This document shows, in pieces, positions 25,029 to 33,564 of a DNA stretch of 64,000 nt. Each line of letters starts with the position of its first letter. The first letter of the stretch is position 1. The translations under genes were made by a program, and so were the position numbers. The notes under the pieces were generated by a model. The model was not told the DNA's origin. It ran no database searches and saw only the letters and a program-made list of their open reading frames with translations. Origin of the DNA: Pseudanabaena mucicola str. Chao 1806 (GTDB lineage Bacteria > Cyanobacteriota > Cyanobacteriia > Pseudanabaenales > Pseudanabaenaceae); contig NZ_CP097329.1 of assembly GCF_030323025.1 (NCBI RefSeq), positions 3,272,001 through 3,336,000 of the forward strand. The letters are read 5' to 3'.

Positions 25029-25616
25029 TTATAAAGATGACCAGATATTTTCTAAATTCAGTACAAATCCTAACAAAACATCTTCTCCAGACAAACTTAC
25101 AGGCGCTTCGAGAATTTCTACAGGTTGACCTAACCGATAAATCGCCACACGCTTACTTTCAGGATCGATCAGCCAACCTAGACGACAGCCATTATCTTGA
25201 TATTCCTGCATCTTCGCCAAACCCTTAATCCATGAATCCGTTGGCGACAAAAGCTCAATCACAAAGTCTGGACATAGTGGCAAAAACTGCTTGCGTTGTT
25301 CAGGACTAAGAGCATTCCATTTTTCAATAGTTATCCATGCCGCATCAGGTGAGCGATCGCTACCTCTAGGCAAAGAAAATCCCCCAGAAGAATCGAAAAC
25401 CTTACCAAGTCGCTCCTGACGATTCCAGATACTTAGATCAGTATTTAGATCAGAATTCCAAGCACTAGTTTCGCCGCCAGTGGGGGACATAATTACGATT
25501 TCTCCATTTGCATTACGCTCTAGTTTCAGTTCGGGATTTGCCGCACATAGTTCGTAAAACTGCTCTCTAGTCAGTTTCACAATCGGATCGAGATTGATTG
25601 TATAAGCAGTCATCAT
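25029..25616 (-). CDS. Uma2-family (DUF820) PD-(D/E)XK nuclease-like protein
   Basis: A 195-residue protein of the Uma2 family, expanded in cyanobacteria. Motifs seen: GEIVIMSPTGGETSAWN, PDAAWITIEKW, and FVIELLSPTDSWIKGLAKMQEYQDNG followed by LGWLIDPE. The last stretch holds the E..K of the presumed nuclease core. The role is not established; many copies lie near mobile elements. Two adjacent ATG codons (25611-25616) could start it. A second family member is at 48171-48746. Confidence 0.88.
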   Translation of the reverse strand: MMTAYTINLDPIVKLTREQFYELCAANPELKLERNANGEIVIMSPTGGETSAWNSDLNTDLSIWNRQERLGKVFDSSGGFSLPRGSDRSPDAAWITIEKWNALSPEQRKQFLPLCPDFVIELLSPTDSWIKGLAKMQEYQDNGCRLGWLIDPESKRVAIYRLGQPVEILEAPVSLSGEDVLLGFVLNLENIWSSL

Positions 25617-25700
25617 CTTTACTCCGCAAAGTGTCTTTAGATCTAATCTATTTTAAGGAAATGTTCTAGAAAAAATCATCAAATAGGTGATCGCCCAGTC

Positions 25701-25859
25701 TCACATAATTTCTTCAGCCAAAAGCTTATCCTTGCCCCGTTTATAAAGCATCAAAATTTTCGGTGGCAAAGGGATGGGATCAACCTTAAGTTCGATAAAT
25801 TTCCAAGTTTTAGCATGTTGTTTAAGGTCTGGCATGAGGAATTTGATGATACCTAACAT
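25701..25859 (-). CDS. Small hypothetical protein (52 aa)
   Basis: A short open frame with a plausible amino-acid mix (LKQHAKTWKFIELKVDPIPL, then PPKILMLYKRGKDKLLAEEIM). It is on the same strand as the Uma2 gene and 85 bp upstream of it. No recognised domain and no clear ribosome-binding site. It could be a small protein or chance. Confidence 0.3.
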   Translation of the reverse strand: MLGIIKFLMPDLKQHAKTWKFIELKVDPIPLPPKILMLYKRGKDKLLAEEIM

Positions 25860-26201
25860 AGCTTTTATGCTATAGGTTCATTATAGTTGCTTGATGATGG
25901 TTTTTTTTGAAATCATAGATTAATATCTATTAAAACAACAAGATAAACTATAGAAAAAATTATAGATTTGCTCGTTTCTAACACATACTCCCGCCTCAAC
26001 ATGACGATATACTGAGAAGCATCAAGGTATATCTACTTAATTCTTATAACCAATAGAGTCATTTGCTAGAGCAATCGCTCAACCAGTGACTTAAAATAAC
26101 AAAGATTTAATGTGTCTCGTGCTTAGCACAAACCGCATTAATTAAAACTAGCACTAATAACCAGAGCAACAGTTTACAGAGTAAAGAGGCGATCGCAAAT
26201 C
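25860..26201. other. Intergenic region upstream of ndhH
   Basis: About 340 bp, AT-rich, with no supported gene, hairpin or repeat. It should hold the promoter of the ndh cluster; no convincing -35/-10 pair was recognised. Confidence 0.4.
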
Positions 26202-27383
26202 ATGGTGATGATTGAAACCAAAGCCGAACGCATGGTCATAAACATGGGACCTCACCACCCATCCATGCACGGCGTACTTAGACTTATCGTCACGCTCGAT
26301 GGCGAAAACGTAGTCGATTGCGAACCAGTACTAGGGTACTTACATCGATCGATGGAAAAAATCGCCGAAAGTCGCACGATTATTCAATATCTCCCCTACG
26401 TGACTCGATGGGATTACCTCGCAACCATGTTCACCGAGGCAATCACCGTCAATGCACCCGAAAAGTTGGCGAATGTACCAGTACCACGACGTGCCAGCTA
26501 TATCCGCATGATCATGCTGGAATTGAGCCGCATCGCCTCTCACCTCCTGTGGCTCGGCACGTTCGTCGCAGACATCGGTGCACAAACCCCATTTTTCTAC
26601 GTTTTTCGCGAACGGGAAATGATCTATGACCTGTTTGAGGCAGCGACAGGGATGCGGATGATGCACAACTACTTCCGCATTGGGGGTGTTGCCGCCGACC
26701 TACCCTATGGCTGGAACGAAAAATGCGAAGACTTCTGCAACTACTTCCTCCCTGTCATTGACGAATACGAAAAATTAATTACCAATAACCCCATCTTCCG
26801 TAAACGGGTTGAAGGCTTAGGTACAATCACCCGTGACGAAGCGATCAGTTGGGGCTTATCAGGACCAATGTTACGTGGTTCAGGCGTAAAGCTAGATTTA
26901 CGCAAAGTCGATCACTACGAACTCTACGATGAACTCGACTGGAATGTGCAGTGGGAAACTGGCGGCGACTGTCTAGCACGTTACCTCGTGCGGGTTAGAG
27001 AAATGCGTGAATCCACAAAGATGGTGCTGCAATGTCTCAAGCAGATTCCAGGCGGATCTTACGAAAATCTAGAAGCACAAAGGGTTCTCGCAGGACCGAA
27101 GAGTGAATGGAACTCTCTCGATTATCAGTTCATCAGCAAAAAACCATCTCCTACCTTCAAAGTTGCCTCAGGCGAGCATTATGTGCGTGTTGAAGCACCC
27201 AAGGGTGAACTCGGTGTATATATTATTGGCGAAGATAGCGTCTTCCCTTGGCGTTTCAAGATTCGTCCACCTGGATTTATTAATTTGCAAATCTTGCCCG
27301 AACTAGTACGGGGCATGAAGATCGCCGACATCATGGCGATTTTAGGAAGTGTGGACATTATTATGGGTGAGGTCGATCGCTAA
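26202..27383 (+). CDS. ndhH: NAD(P)H-quinone oxidoreductase subunit H
   Basis: A 393-residue 49-kDa-type subunit of the peripheral arm of NDH-1. [13 protein letters not shown] near the start is the signature loop that approaches the quinone site, and the protein ends [19 protein letters not shown] as in other NdhH. The complex carries electrons from ferredoxin to plastoquinone for respiration and cyclic flow at the thylakoid. The ATG at 26202 is used; M4 is an alternative. Its stop overlaps the ndhA start (TAATG), showing translational coupling. Confidence 0.97.
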   Translation: MVMIETKAERMVINMGPHHPSMHGVLRLIVTLDGENVVDCEPVLGYLHRSMEKIAESRTIIQYLPYVTRWDYLATMFTEAITVNAPEKLANVPVPRRASYIRMIMLELSRIASHLLWLGTFVADIGAQTPFFYVFREREMIYDLFEAATGMRMMHNYFRIGGVAADLPYGWNEKCEDFCNYFLPVIDEYEKLITNNPIFRKRVEGLGTITRDEAISWGLSGPMLRGSGVKLDLRKVDHYELYDELDWNVQWETGGDCLARYLVRVREMRESTKMVLQCLKQIPGGSYENLEAQRVLAGPKSEWNSLDYQFISKKPSPTFKVASGEHYVRVEAPKGELGVYIIGEDSVFPWRFKIRPPGFINLQILPELVRGMKIADIMAILGSVDIIMGEVDR

Positions 27384-28501
27384 TGTACGGTGGAATTGAT
27401 TTACAAAGATCTTTAATTGAAATCCTGACAGGGCTGGGCTTACCTGCCGATGTCGCCAAAGTAATTTGGATGTTATTGCCAATGGCAGTAATGGTTTTAG
27501 GTGTAACTGTGGGCGCACTCGTCTGCACATGGCTTGAGCGCAAAATCTCCGCCGCAGCCCAACAACGGATTGGTCCTGAATATGCAGGACCTTTTGGATT
27601 GCTGATCCCCCTCGCAGATGTGGGCAAGCTGTTAATCAAGCAAGGTACAATCCCCGCTAAAGCCGATCCTCTGCTCTATACGATTGGACCCGCTTTAGTT
27701 TTCATCTCCGTCTTTTTATGTTATCTAGTCATCCCCTTTGGTCAGAACTTAATTATTTCTGACATTGGCACAGGCGTATTCTTTATCATTGCCATTTCCA
27801 GCGTTGCCCCCATTGGCTTGCTGATGGCAGGTTACTCTTCAAATAACAAGTACTCGCTTCTTGGTGGTTTACGTGCTGCCGCGCAGTCAATCAGTTATGA
27901 AATTCCGTTAGCACTGGCTGTATTAGCGATCGCCTTAATGACCAATGGGCTCAGTACCATTGATATCGTTAATCAGCAAGCCGAGTATGGCATTCTGTCA
28001 TGGAATATTTGGCGGCAACCAATTGGATTTGTGATCTTTATCATTGCTGCTCTTGCAGAATGCGAACGCTTGCCCTTTGACTTGCCAGAAGCCGAAGAGG
28101 AACTGGTTGCTGGTTATCAAACCGAATATTCAGGGATCAGATTTGCCTTCTTCTATGGTGGTTCTTATGCCAACCTGTTACTAGCGGGCTTACTTGCTTC
28201 CATCCTTTACCTCGGTGGTTGGGAATTGCCTTTCCCCATTGACAAAATTAGCGATGCTTTAGGAATTCAAGCAAATACGGATTGGTGGCAAGTTATCGCT
28301 GCTTTCATTGGTTTAACTTCAACCCTTGTCAAAACCTATGCCTTTATCTTCTTTGCAATCCTCTTGCGTTGGACAGTTCCCCGCGTGCGGATCGACCAAT
28401 TGCTAGATCTAGGTTGGAAATTTCTCTTGCCCATTGGCTTAGCGAATTTACTAATTACCGCAGCATTGAAACTAGCTTTTCCCTTTGCGTTTGGCGGATA
28501 G
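27383..28501 (+). CDS. ndhA: NAD(P)H-quinone oxidoreductase subunit 1 (NdhA)
   Basis: A 372-residue membrane subunit with about eight helices. [24 protein letters not shown] and [20 protein letters not shown] are the NdhA/NuoH quinone-pocket signatures. It anchors the peripheral arm, including NdhH and NdhI, to the membrane. It overlaps the ndhH stop and is separated from ndhI by a 136-bp repeat-filled gap. Confidence 0.97.
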   Translation: MYGGIDLQRSLIEILTGLGLPADVAKVIWMLLPMAVMVLGVTVGALVCTWLERKISAAAQQRIGPEYAGPFGLLIPLADVGKLLIKQGTIPAKADPLLYTIGPALVFISVFLCYLVIPFGQNLIISDIGTGVFFIIAISSVAPIGLLMAGYSSNNKYSLLGGLRAAAQSISYEIPLALAVLAIALMTNGLSTIDIVNQQAEYGILSWNIWRQPIGFVIFIIAALAECERLPFDLPEAEEELVAGYQTEYSGIRFAFFYGGSYANLLLAGLLASILYLGGWELPFPIDKISDALGIQANTDWWQVIAAFIGLTSTLVKTYAFIFFAILLRWTVPRVRIDQLLDLGWKFLLPIGLANLLITAALKLAFPFAFGG

Positions 28502-28508
28502 AAAGATT

Positions 28509-28636
28509 TGGTAATGGGTGATGGGTAATGGGTAATGGGTAAGAGAATATTATTTTCTCAACTAATAAGCTAAAACCCAATTACCAATTACCAATCCCCA
28601 ATTACCAATTACCAATTACCAATTACCAATTACCAA
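28509..28636 (+). repeat. Short tandem repeats (STRR-like) between ndhA and ndhI
   Basis: The left part has about four copies of a GGTAATG-type heptamer. The right part has about eight ATTACCA heptamers. The two parts are complementary, so the transcript can form a long hairpin inside the operon. Heptamer STRR sequences are a known cyanobacterial feature. Confidence 0.85.
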
Positions 28637-28637
28637 A

Positions 28638-29228
28638 ATGCTGAAATTTCTGAATAAAGTTGGTGAATACACCAAAGATGCAGTCCAAGCGGCAAAGTAT
28701 ATCGGACAAGGGATGTCGGTAACTTTTGACCATATGCGTCGTCGTCCGATTACGGTGCAGTACCCTTACGAAAAGTTGATTCCTTCTGAGCGCTTTCGTG
28801 GACGGATTCACTTTGAGTTTGATAAGTGCATTTCCTGCGAAGTCTGTGTGCGCGTATGTCCGATTAACTTGCCTGTAGTGGATTGGAAATTTAACACTGA
28901 AATCAAGAAGAAAGAACTCAAAAGTTACAGTATTGACTTTGGAGTATGTATTTTCTGTGGTAACTGTGTAGAATACTGCCCCACTAACGCTCTATCAATG
29001 ACCGAAGAGTATGACCTATCAACCTTCGATCGCCATGAATTAAACTTTGATAGCGTCGCCCTTGGACGGATGCCCACCAAGGTAACTGATGATCCTTTGG
29101 TTAATCCTATTCGCGAGTTGGCTTACTTGCCTAAGGGTGTCATCGAAGGACATGAAGCTCCCCATACCGCCAAGCGTGCTGGCAAACGCCCTGAAGAAAT
29201 CGTGGAAGCGGCTTCTGAGCAAAAATAG
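28638..29228 (+). CDS. ndhI: NAD(P)H-quinone oxidoreductase subunit I (2x[4Fe-4S])
   Basis: A 196-residue iron-sulphur subunit. Two cluster motifs are present: [16 protein letters not shown] and [17 protein letters not shown]. It passes electrons along the peripheral arm of NDH-1. The ATG lies directly behind the heptamer repeats, so its ribosome-binding region is repeat sequence (ATTACCAAA), which lacks a Shine-Dalgarno element. Confidence 0.97.
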   Translation: MLKFLNKVGEYTKDAVQAAKYIGQGMSVTFDHMRRRPITVQYPYEKLIPSERFRGRIHFEFDKCISCEVCVRVCPINLPVVDWKFNTEIKKKELKSYSIDFGVCIFCGNCVEYCPTNALSMTEEYDLSTFDRHELNFDSVALGRMPTKVTDDPLVNPIRELAYLPKGVIEGHEAPHTAKRAGKRPEEIVEAASEQK

Positions 29229-29256
29229 CAAAACAAAACGATGCTTAGCATCGTTA

Positions 29257-29316
29257 ACTGTAATTGTGTTGTGGACGCTTCGCGCCCACAACACAAATTA
29301 CTAAAAATTGCTACCA
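29257..29316 (-). repeat. Dispersed palindromic repeat R1, copy 3 (inverted, diverged)
   Basis: Reads in reverse: GGTAGCAATTTTTAGTAATT, then TGTGTTGTGGGCGCG, hairpin partner and ACAATTACA. It is the same family as 21041-21119 with several changes, lying between ndhI and ndhG. A small hairpin CGATGCTTAGCATCG at 29239-29253 sits beside it. Confidence 0.7.
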
Positions 29317-29345
29317 AGATTAAGGACTAAGAAAGGAAATTTGTA

Positions 29346-29954
29346 ATGAACAATATTGGTTTAAGTGATGGTTCGCAAACCGTATCCCTAGTTGTGTTAG
29401 CTGCGATGTTAACCGCTTCGGCAATGGGTGTGGTGCTTTTGCAAAATATCGTCTATGCAGCATTTTTGCTTGGAGCCTGTTTCATTAGCGTGGCGGGGTT
29501 ATATTTGCTACTCAATGCTGACTTTGTGGCGGCAGCACAGGTTTTGATCTATGTTGGTGCGGTCAATATCTTGATTTTGTTTGCGATTATGCTGGTGAAT
29601 AAGCGTCAAGATTATCAAGATGTGAAATTTGGCGCGATCCGTAGCGTAGTTACAGGTGTGGTTTGTTTAGGGCTGTTTGCCTTGCTAGGTGTAACCGTAA
29701 CCTCGACAAAGTGGGCAATTACCTCCAATATCGCCAAGCTGCCATCAACCTTGCTGGTTATCGGTCAGCACTTCTTTAGTGATTACCTATTGCCCTTTGA
29801 ATTAGCATCAGTTTTGTTATTAGTCGCTTTGATTGGGGCGATCGTACTTGCCCGTCGCGAGTTTATTCCTGATACCGTAAAATCTCAAGCAGATTCGGAG
29901 GAATCTCTCGAATTGTTAGAAAAGCCCAAAGAGCAACTGGTGTCTTCTAAGTAA
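29346..29954 (+). CDS. ndhG: NAD(P)H-quinone oxidoreductase subunit 6 (NdhG)
   Basis: A 202-residue membrane subunit with five predicted helices. LLNADFVAAAQVLIYVGAVN is the NdhG/NuoJ signature with the conserved glutamine and tyrosine. A good ribosome-binding site (AAGGAAA) precedes the ATG. The C-terminus is charged and cytoplasmic. Confidence 0.96.
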   Translation: MNNIGLSDGSQTVSLVVLAAMLTASAMGVVLLQNIVYAAFLLGACFISVAGLYLLLNADFVAAAQVLIYVGAVNILILFAIMLVNKRQDYQDVKFGAIRSVVTGVVCLGLFALLGVTVTSTKWAITSNIAKLPSTLLVIGQHFFSDYLLPFELASVLLLVALIGAIVLARREFIPDTVKSQADSEESLELLEKPKEQLVSSK

Positions 29955-29992
29955 ATCATAAATGCCTTAATTACAACTCATAGTAAACGGAT

Positions 29993-30298
29993 ATGACTTT
30001 AGAACCTTTTTTGATTATTGCGGCAGCTTTGTTCTGCATTGGCATTTATGGCTTAATTACTAGCCGTAACGCAGTGCGTGTACTAATGTCTGTGGAATTA
30101 ATGCTCAATGCTGTGAATTTAAATTTAATGGCATTTTCTAATTTCTTAGATTCCGCTAGTATTCGTGGTCAAGTATTTACGATTTTCGTAATTTCGGTTG
30201 CGGCGGCAGAGGCTGCTGTCGGTCTAGCGATCGTCCTATCGATATATCGCAGTCGCGACACAGTGGATATGGAGCAATTTAACTTGCTACGTTGGTAG
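29993..30298 (+). CDS. ndhE: NAD(P)H-quinone oxidoreductase subunit 4L (NdhE)
   Basis: A 101-residue three-helix proton-channel subunit (NuoK-like). [20 protein letters not shown] carries the conserved glutamate in helix 2, and [18 protein letters not shown] carries the one in helix 3. It ends the ndhH-A-I-G-E run; ndhD starts separately at 63098. Confidence 0.97.
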   Translation: MTLEPFLIIAAALFCIGIYGLITSRNAVRVLMSVELMLNAVNLNLMAFSNFLDSASIRGQVFTIFVISVAAAEAAVGLAIVLSIYRSRDTVDMEQFNLLRW

Positions 30299-30509
30299 TC
30301 TGCTGATGCGACTTTTGGTTATGTCGTAGGTACAATTGGCAAAATTGTTATGATTTGGGCAAAAGTTTTCAAGATCTAATTTTGTCTTAGGATAAATTCA
30401 TAAATTATCACTAAGAATTTAAGACGATATATAGCACTTCCTAAAGTATAAATTTAAGTTACGGTACAGCAAAGATATTTAGACTCTTGGGCTTTCTCGT
30501 AGACAAAAT

Positions 30510-30539
30510 AAAAAGCGTTGGCATTTGCCAACGCTTTTT
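30510..30539 (+). terminator. Terminator in the ndhE-pilM gap
   Basis: AAAAAGCGTTGGCA and TGCCAACGCTTTTT form a 14-bp hairpin ending in T5. It lies about 210 bp past ndhE. The rest of the 30299-30729 gap holds no gene. Confidence 0.75.
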
Positions 30540-30641
30540 AGCTTTTTATTTTGCTTGCTAAAACGACTAAAATCATCTATAAGAAACAATGCAAAATTAG
30601 ACATCTACGGCATTAGACATGATTATTTTCTTTTTGTCCTA

Positions 30642-30669
30642 TTGACAATGGACACTTACAGTCTATAAT
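30642..30669 (+). promoter_or_regulatory. Sigma-70-type promoter of pilMNO
   Basis: TTGACA at 30642-30647 and TATAAT at 30664-30669 are both perfect consensus hexamers with a 16-bp spacer. The predicted start is about 54 bp before the pilM ATG. This is the clearest promoter in the window. Confidence 0.75.
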
Positions 30670-30729
30670 CCCTCCATTGTTTAGTATACCCAGTGCTACA
30701 AAAGCTACAAAACTCGTAAAGACACGCTT

Positions 30730-31833
30730 ATGTTCGGCTTAAAGTTTGGAAAAAAGTCTAAAAAAGGCATCGGAATCGAAATCACTTCCGAGAAAGTTAA
30801 TATTGTTCAATTGCGTCGCAAGGGGCAATCTTCCTATAAGTTAGTCTCTTATGGCAGTGTTGAACTTCCTGAAGGAACTGTTGAAGAAGGTCGTATTCTC
30901 GACCCTGTAGCGCTGGGAGAAATCATTCGCAGTTTGCTCTCAGAGAAAAAGATAAGAGCCAAAAAAGTTGCGACAGCATTACCTGGTCGTGAGACAGTTA
31001 GTCGCTTGATTCGGTTGCCTGCAGAAATTCCTGATTTGGAATTACGGGAAATGGTGCTTAATCAAGAGGCTAGTCTGTATTTACCTTTCCCCCGAGAAGA
31101 TGCAGATGTAGACTATCAAAAGCTAGGTACATCACTAGATGATGATGGGATCGAGCGTATTGAGATTCTAATGGTAGCGACTCCAAAAGAAGTAACTGAT
31201 AGCTACATTCAGGCTTTAGAGATAGCTCAGCTACAGGTGGACATTGTAGAAATTAGTAGCTTTGCTCTGATTCGAGCCATGCATAATGAGTTATCTAGAT
31301 TTAGTACCTTGGCAGAAGCTGTAGCGATCGTAGATATTGAATATGAGGCAACAGAAATTACGGTAACAGCTGATGGTGTACCCCAATTTTCACGAACATT
31401 TCCCATCGGCACTGCTCAAATTCAAAATGCACAATTAAGAGCTATTAACTTGCCACCACGTCGGACGACAGACATGGAGATGTTGAGTTCGACGGTTGTG
31501 CCTGTTATGGATGCAGCCAGATTAGCAAGTGGCGGTAATTCTCCAGGTGATGCAGCAATTATACGGGTTGTTAGCGACCTTTCTGATGAATTGAGCCGTT
31601 CAATTGATTTCTTTACTAGTCAGTCTCCTGGCTCCGATGTCGTGCAATTGTTAGTTACTGGTCCTGGAGCTTGTATCGGTCAGTTGAATGAGTTTTTTAT
31701 TCAAAAACTAGGTATTAACACAAGTGTGATCGATCCTCTCACTACGATTGGTATATCTGTAGATGAGGATATTCCCATCCAAGATCGTATGGCAATGTCT
31801 GTCTCTCTAGGTTTAGGTTTGAGGGAGGTTTGA
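30730..31833 (+). CDS. pilM: Type IV pilus assembly protein PilM
   Basis: A 367-residue actin-like cytoplasmic protein. The N-terminus FGKKSKKGIGIEITSEKVNI is the first phosphate-binding strand, ALPGRETVSRLIRLPAE is the PilM signature, and VAIVDIEYEATEITV is the second nucleotide-binding strand. PilM binds the PilN N-terminus and links the outer alignment complex to the motor. Four bp separate it from pilN. In cyanobacteria these pili drive phototaxis and natural competence. Confidence 0.95.
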   Translation: MFGLKFGKKSKKGIGIEITSEKVNIVQLRRKGQSSYKLVSYGSVELPEGTVEEGRILDPVALGEIIRSLLSEKKIRAKKVATALPGRETVSRLIRLPAEIPDLELREMVLNQEASLYLPFPREDADVDYQKLGTSLDDDGIERIEILMVATPKEVTDSYIQALEIAQLQVDIVEISSFALIRAMHNELSRFSTLAEAVAIVDIEYEATEITVTADGVPQFSRTFPIGTAQIQNAQLRAINLPPRRTTDMEMLSSTVVPVMDAARLASGGNSPGDAAIIRVVSDLSDELSRSIDFFTSQSPGSDVVQLLVTGPGACIGQLNEFFIQKLGINTSVIDPLTTIGISVDEDIPIQDRMAMSVSLGLGLREV

Positions 31834-31837
31834 AATA

Positions 31838-32548
31838 ATGTATACTCTGGAGATTAATTTTTTAAATGATCGTGCTGCACCTGAAGCACTAGCTGTAGAA
31901 AGAAAGCCGATCGCTGATTCTCAATTTTTGATTTATGGCGGTGCTGTTGCTGTAGTGGCACTTGCTCTTGTTGGTGGAGCCTTTTTATTTCTTAACTCTG
32001 CGAATGAGGGATTGCAGCAGGAACTAGCAAAGTTGACTGCCACAGAGACTTCACTGACCAGCAAGATCAAGTCCTTAGAAGATCAAGAGAAACAACTTCA
32101 GGCAATCCAAGATAGAACTAATCAGATTTTAAATCTCTTTGTTGGTAATTTGCCTGTGAGTGCGGTCATTGATGATCTGAGAAGACGTACTCCCCTTACG
32201 GTGCAAATTAAATCTATTACTCAACAAACTGCGGCGGCAGCAGCACCTCAAGCATCTAGTCAGTCAACAATAACGCTTAATGGAACAGCTACGAACTATA
32301 ACGAGTTAAATGACTACATATTACTGCTAAAATCTTCTCCTCTTTTAGATAGTGATAAAACCAAGTTAGTTTCCTCAACCCTTCAGCCAGCTACGACTGA
32401 TAAGAACTTTACATTAGTTGATTTTCAAATTCTAGTGACCACAACATCTAAAAGTCCAGCAGAATTATTGGCTCAACTACAAAAGTTAGGAGCCGATGGG
32501 CTAGTTGCCAGAGTTAATCTATTGAGACAAAAAGGAGTGATTAAATAA
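31838..32548 (+). CDS. pilN: Type IV pilus assembly protein PilN
   Basis: A 236-residue inner-membrane protein. The cytoplasmic N-terminus MYTLEINFLNDRAAPEA contains the INFL-type motif that PilM binds. One membrane helix (GAVAVVALALVGGAFLFL) and a periplasmic coiled coil plus ferredoxin-like part follow. It forms a heterodimer with PilO. A GGAGG-like site precedes the ATG. Confidence 0.92.
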   Translation: MYTLEINFLNDRAAPEALAVERKPIADSQFLIYGGAVAVVALALVGGAFLFLNSANEGLQQELAKLTATETSLTSKIKSLEDQEKQLQAIQDRTNQILNLFVGNLPVSAVIDDLRRRTPLTVQIKSITQQTAAAAAPQASSQSTITLNGTATNYNELNDYILLLKSSPLLDSDKTKLVSSTLQPATTDKNFTLVDFQILVTTTSKSPAELLAQLQKLGADGLVARVNLLRQKGVIK

Positions 32549-32549
32549 A

Positions 32550-33302
32550 ATGACCAATGCTGGAGTTATATCAAATGATGGAGATGTGTCAGGTGGAATT
32601 ACTCTATTTGGAGTGACTTTAACTTCTAAAGTTTTAGGCATTCTGATGGGAGTTGGTGGAATCGGAATGGCGATCTATGTAGCTACTACTTATGTGATGC
32701 CTATTTGGGATCAATTGCAGTCTGCACAAAGTAATATTGCTACTAAAAGTTCAGGGCTTAAAGCTTTGGAACAAAAAGTTGCAAGTAAGGGCAATGTTGC
32801 TCAAAAAATTGAAAATGCTAATGAACAGAATCAGTTTGTTTTAACGCTTCTACCGAATGTGGATAACATTGACACGATGATGCGTGATATTCAGGAGCAG
32901 ATACCTAAAACAATTGTCATTGCTTTACCGCCAGACTTATCTTATGAGATCGCGGGTTCAATGCGAGTTTTTCAGCCCGCAGATGGAATTAAGGGACCTC
33001 AGTATAGTACCTACTCATTTACTATTGGTTTTGATGGTAAGTTTGAGGATATTTTGAATACAATTCAAAGAATTGAGCGTTTGAAGCCCTTACTAGTGGT
33101 TAAGAATTTGAAATTGAATAGAAAATCACTTCCCAGTGAGAGTTTTAAATTCTCTCGTCCGATCGCCGCAGGTAAAGAAAAAGAAATTATTGACATTCTG
33201 CCACCTCTGATTGCAGCTGATTTTACTTTGGAAGCTGTTGTGCCATTGACCGAGGCAGAGCTTAAGGCGGCTGCGGCTGCGGCTGCTCCTCCCAAAAAGT
33301 AA
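32550..33302 (+). CDS. pilO: Type IV pilus assembly protein PilO
   Basis: A 250-residue bitopic protein. One membrane helix (VLGILMGVGGIGMAIYVATT), a coiled coil and a periplasmic domain with YSFTIGFDGKFEDILNTIQR, typical of PilO. It ends with a run of alanines followed by PPKK. Only one base lies between it and pilN, so the two are translated together. Confidence 0.92.
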   Translation: MTNAGVISNDGDVSGGITLFGVTLTSKVLGILMGVGGIGMAIYVATTYVMPIWDQLQSAQSNIATKSSGLKALEQKVASKGNVAQKIENANEQNQFVLTLLPNVDNIDTMMRDIQEQIPKTIVIALPPDLSYEIAGSMRVFQPADGIKGPQYSTYSFTIGFDGKFEDILNTIQRIERLKPLLVVKNLKLNRKSLPSESFKFSRPIAAGKEKEIIDILPPLIAADFTLEAVVPLTEAELKAAAAAAAPPKK

Positions 33303-33564
33303 TCAATAGTTCAGATCAAATTACAACAAAACGAACAATGCAAGGAGCTTAGGCTCCTTGTAAGGCAAGCGATCTAAGTTAATTAGGCAGCCTTATTATT
33401 TTTTTGATTTTAAATTGACAAAGTGTGGTATAATCTCGACCCATAATCGCGTCAATTCTGTCTTGGTTCTGTCGTTCCTTTAATTAGGAAATGTGCAAGT
33501 TCTTACAGGTTTACTAAAAAGATTAAGCGTATTGAGTTCCGAGAGGAACAAGAGGAGTGTAATT

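Noticed and set aside
33415-33434. TTGACA and TATAAT in front of pilQ as a paired promoter
   Set aside because: The spacer is only 8 bp, too short for a sigma-70 promoter. The TATAAT may work with another element.
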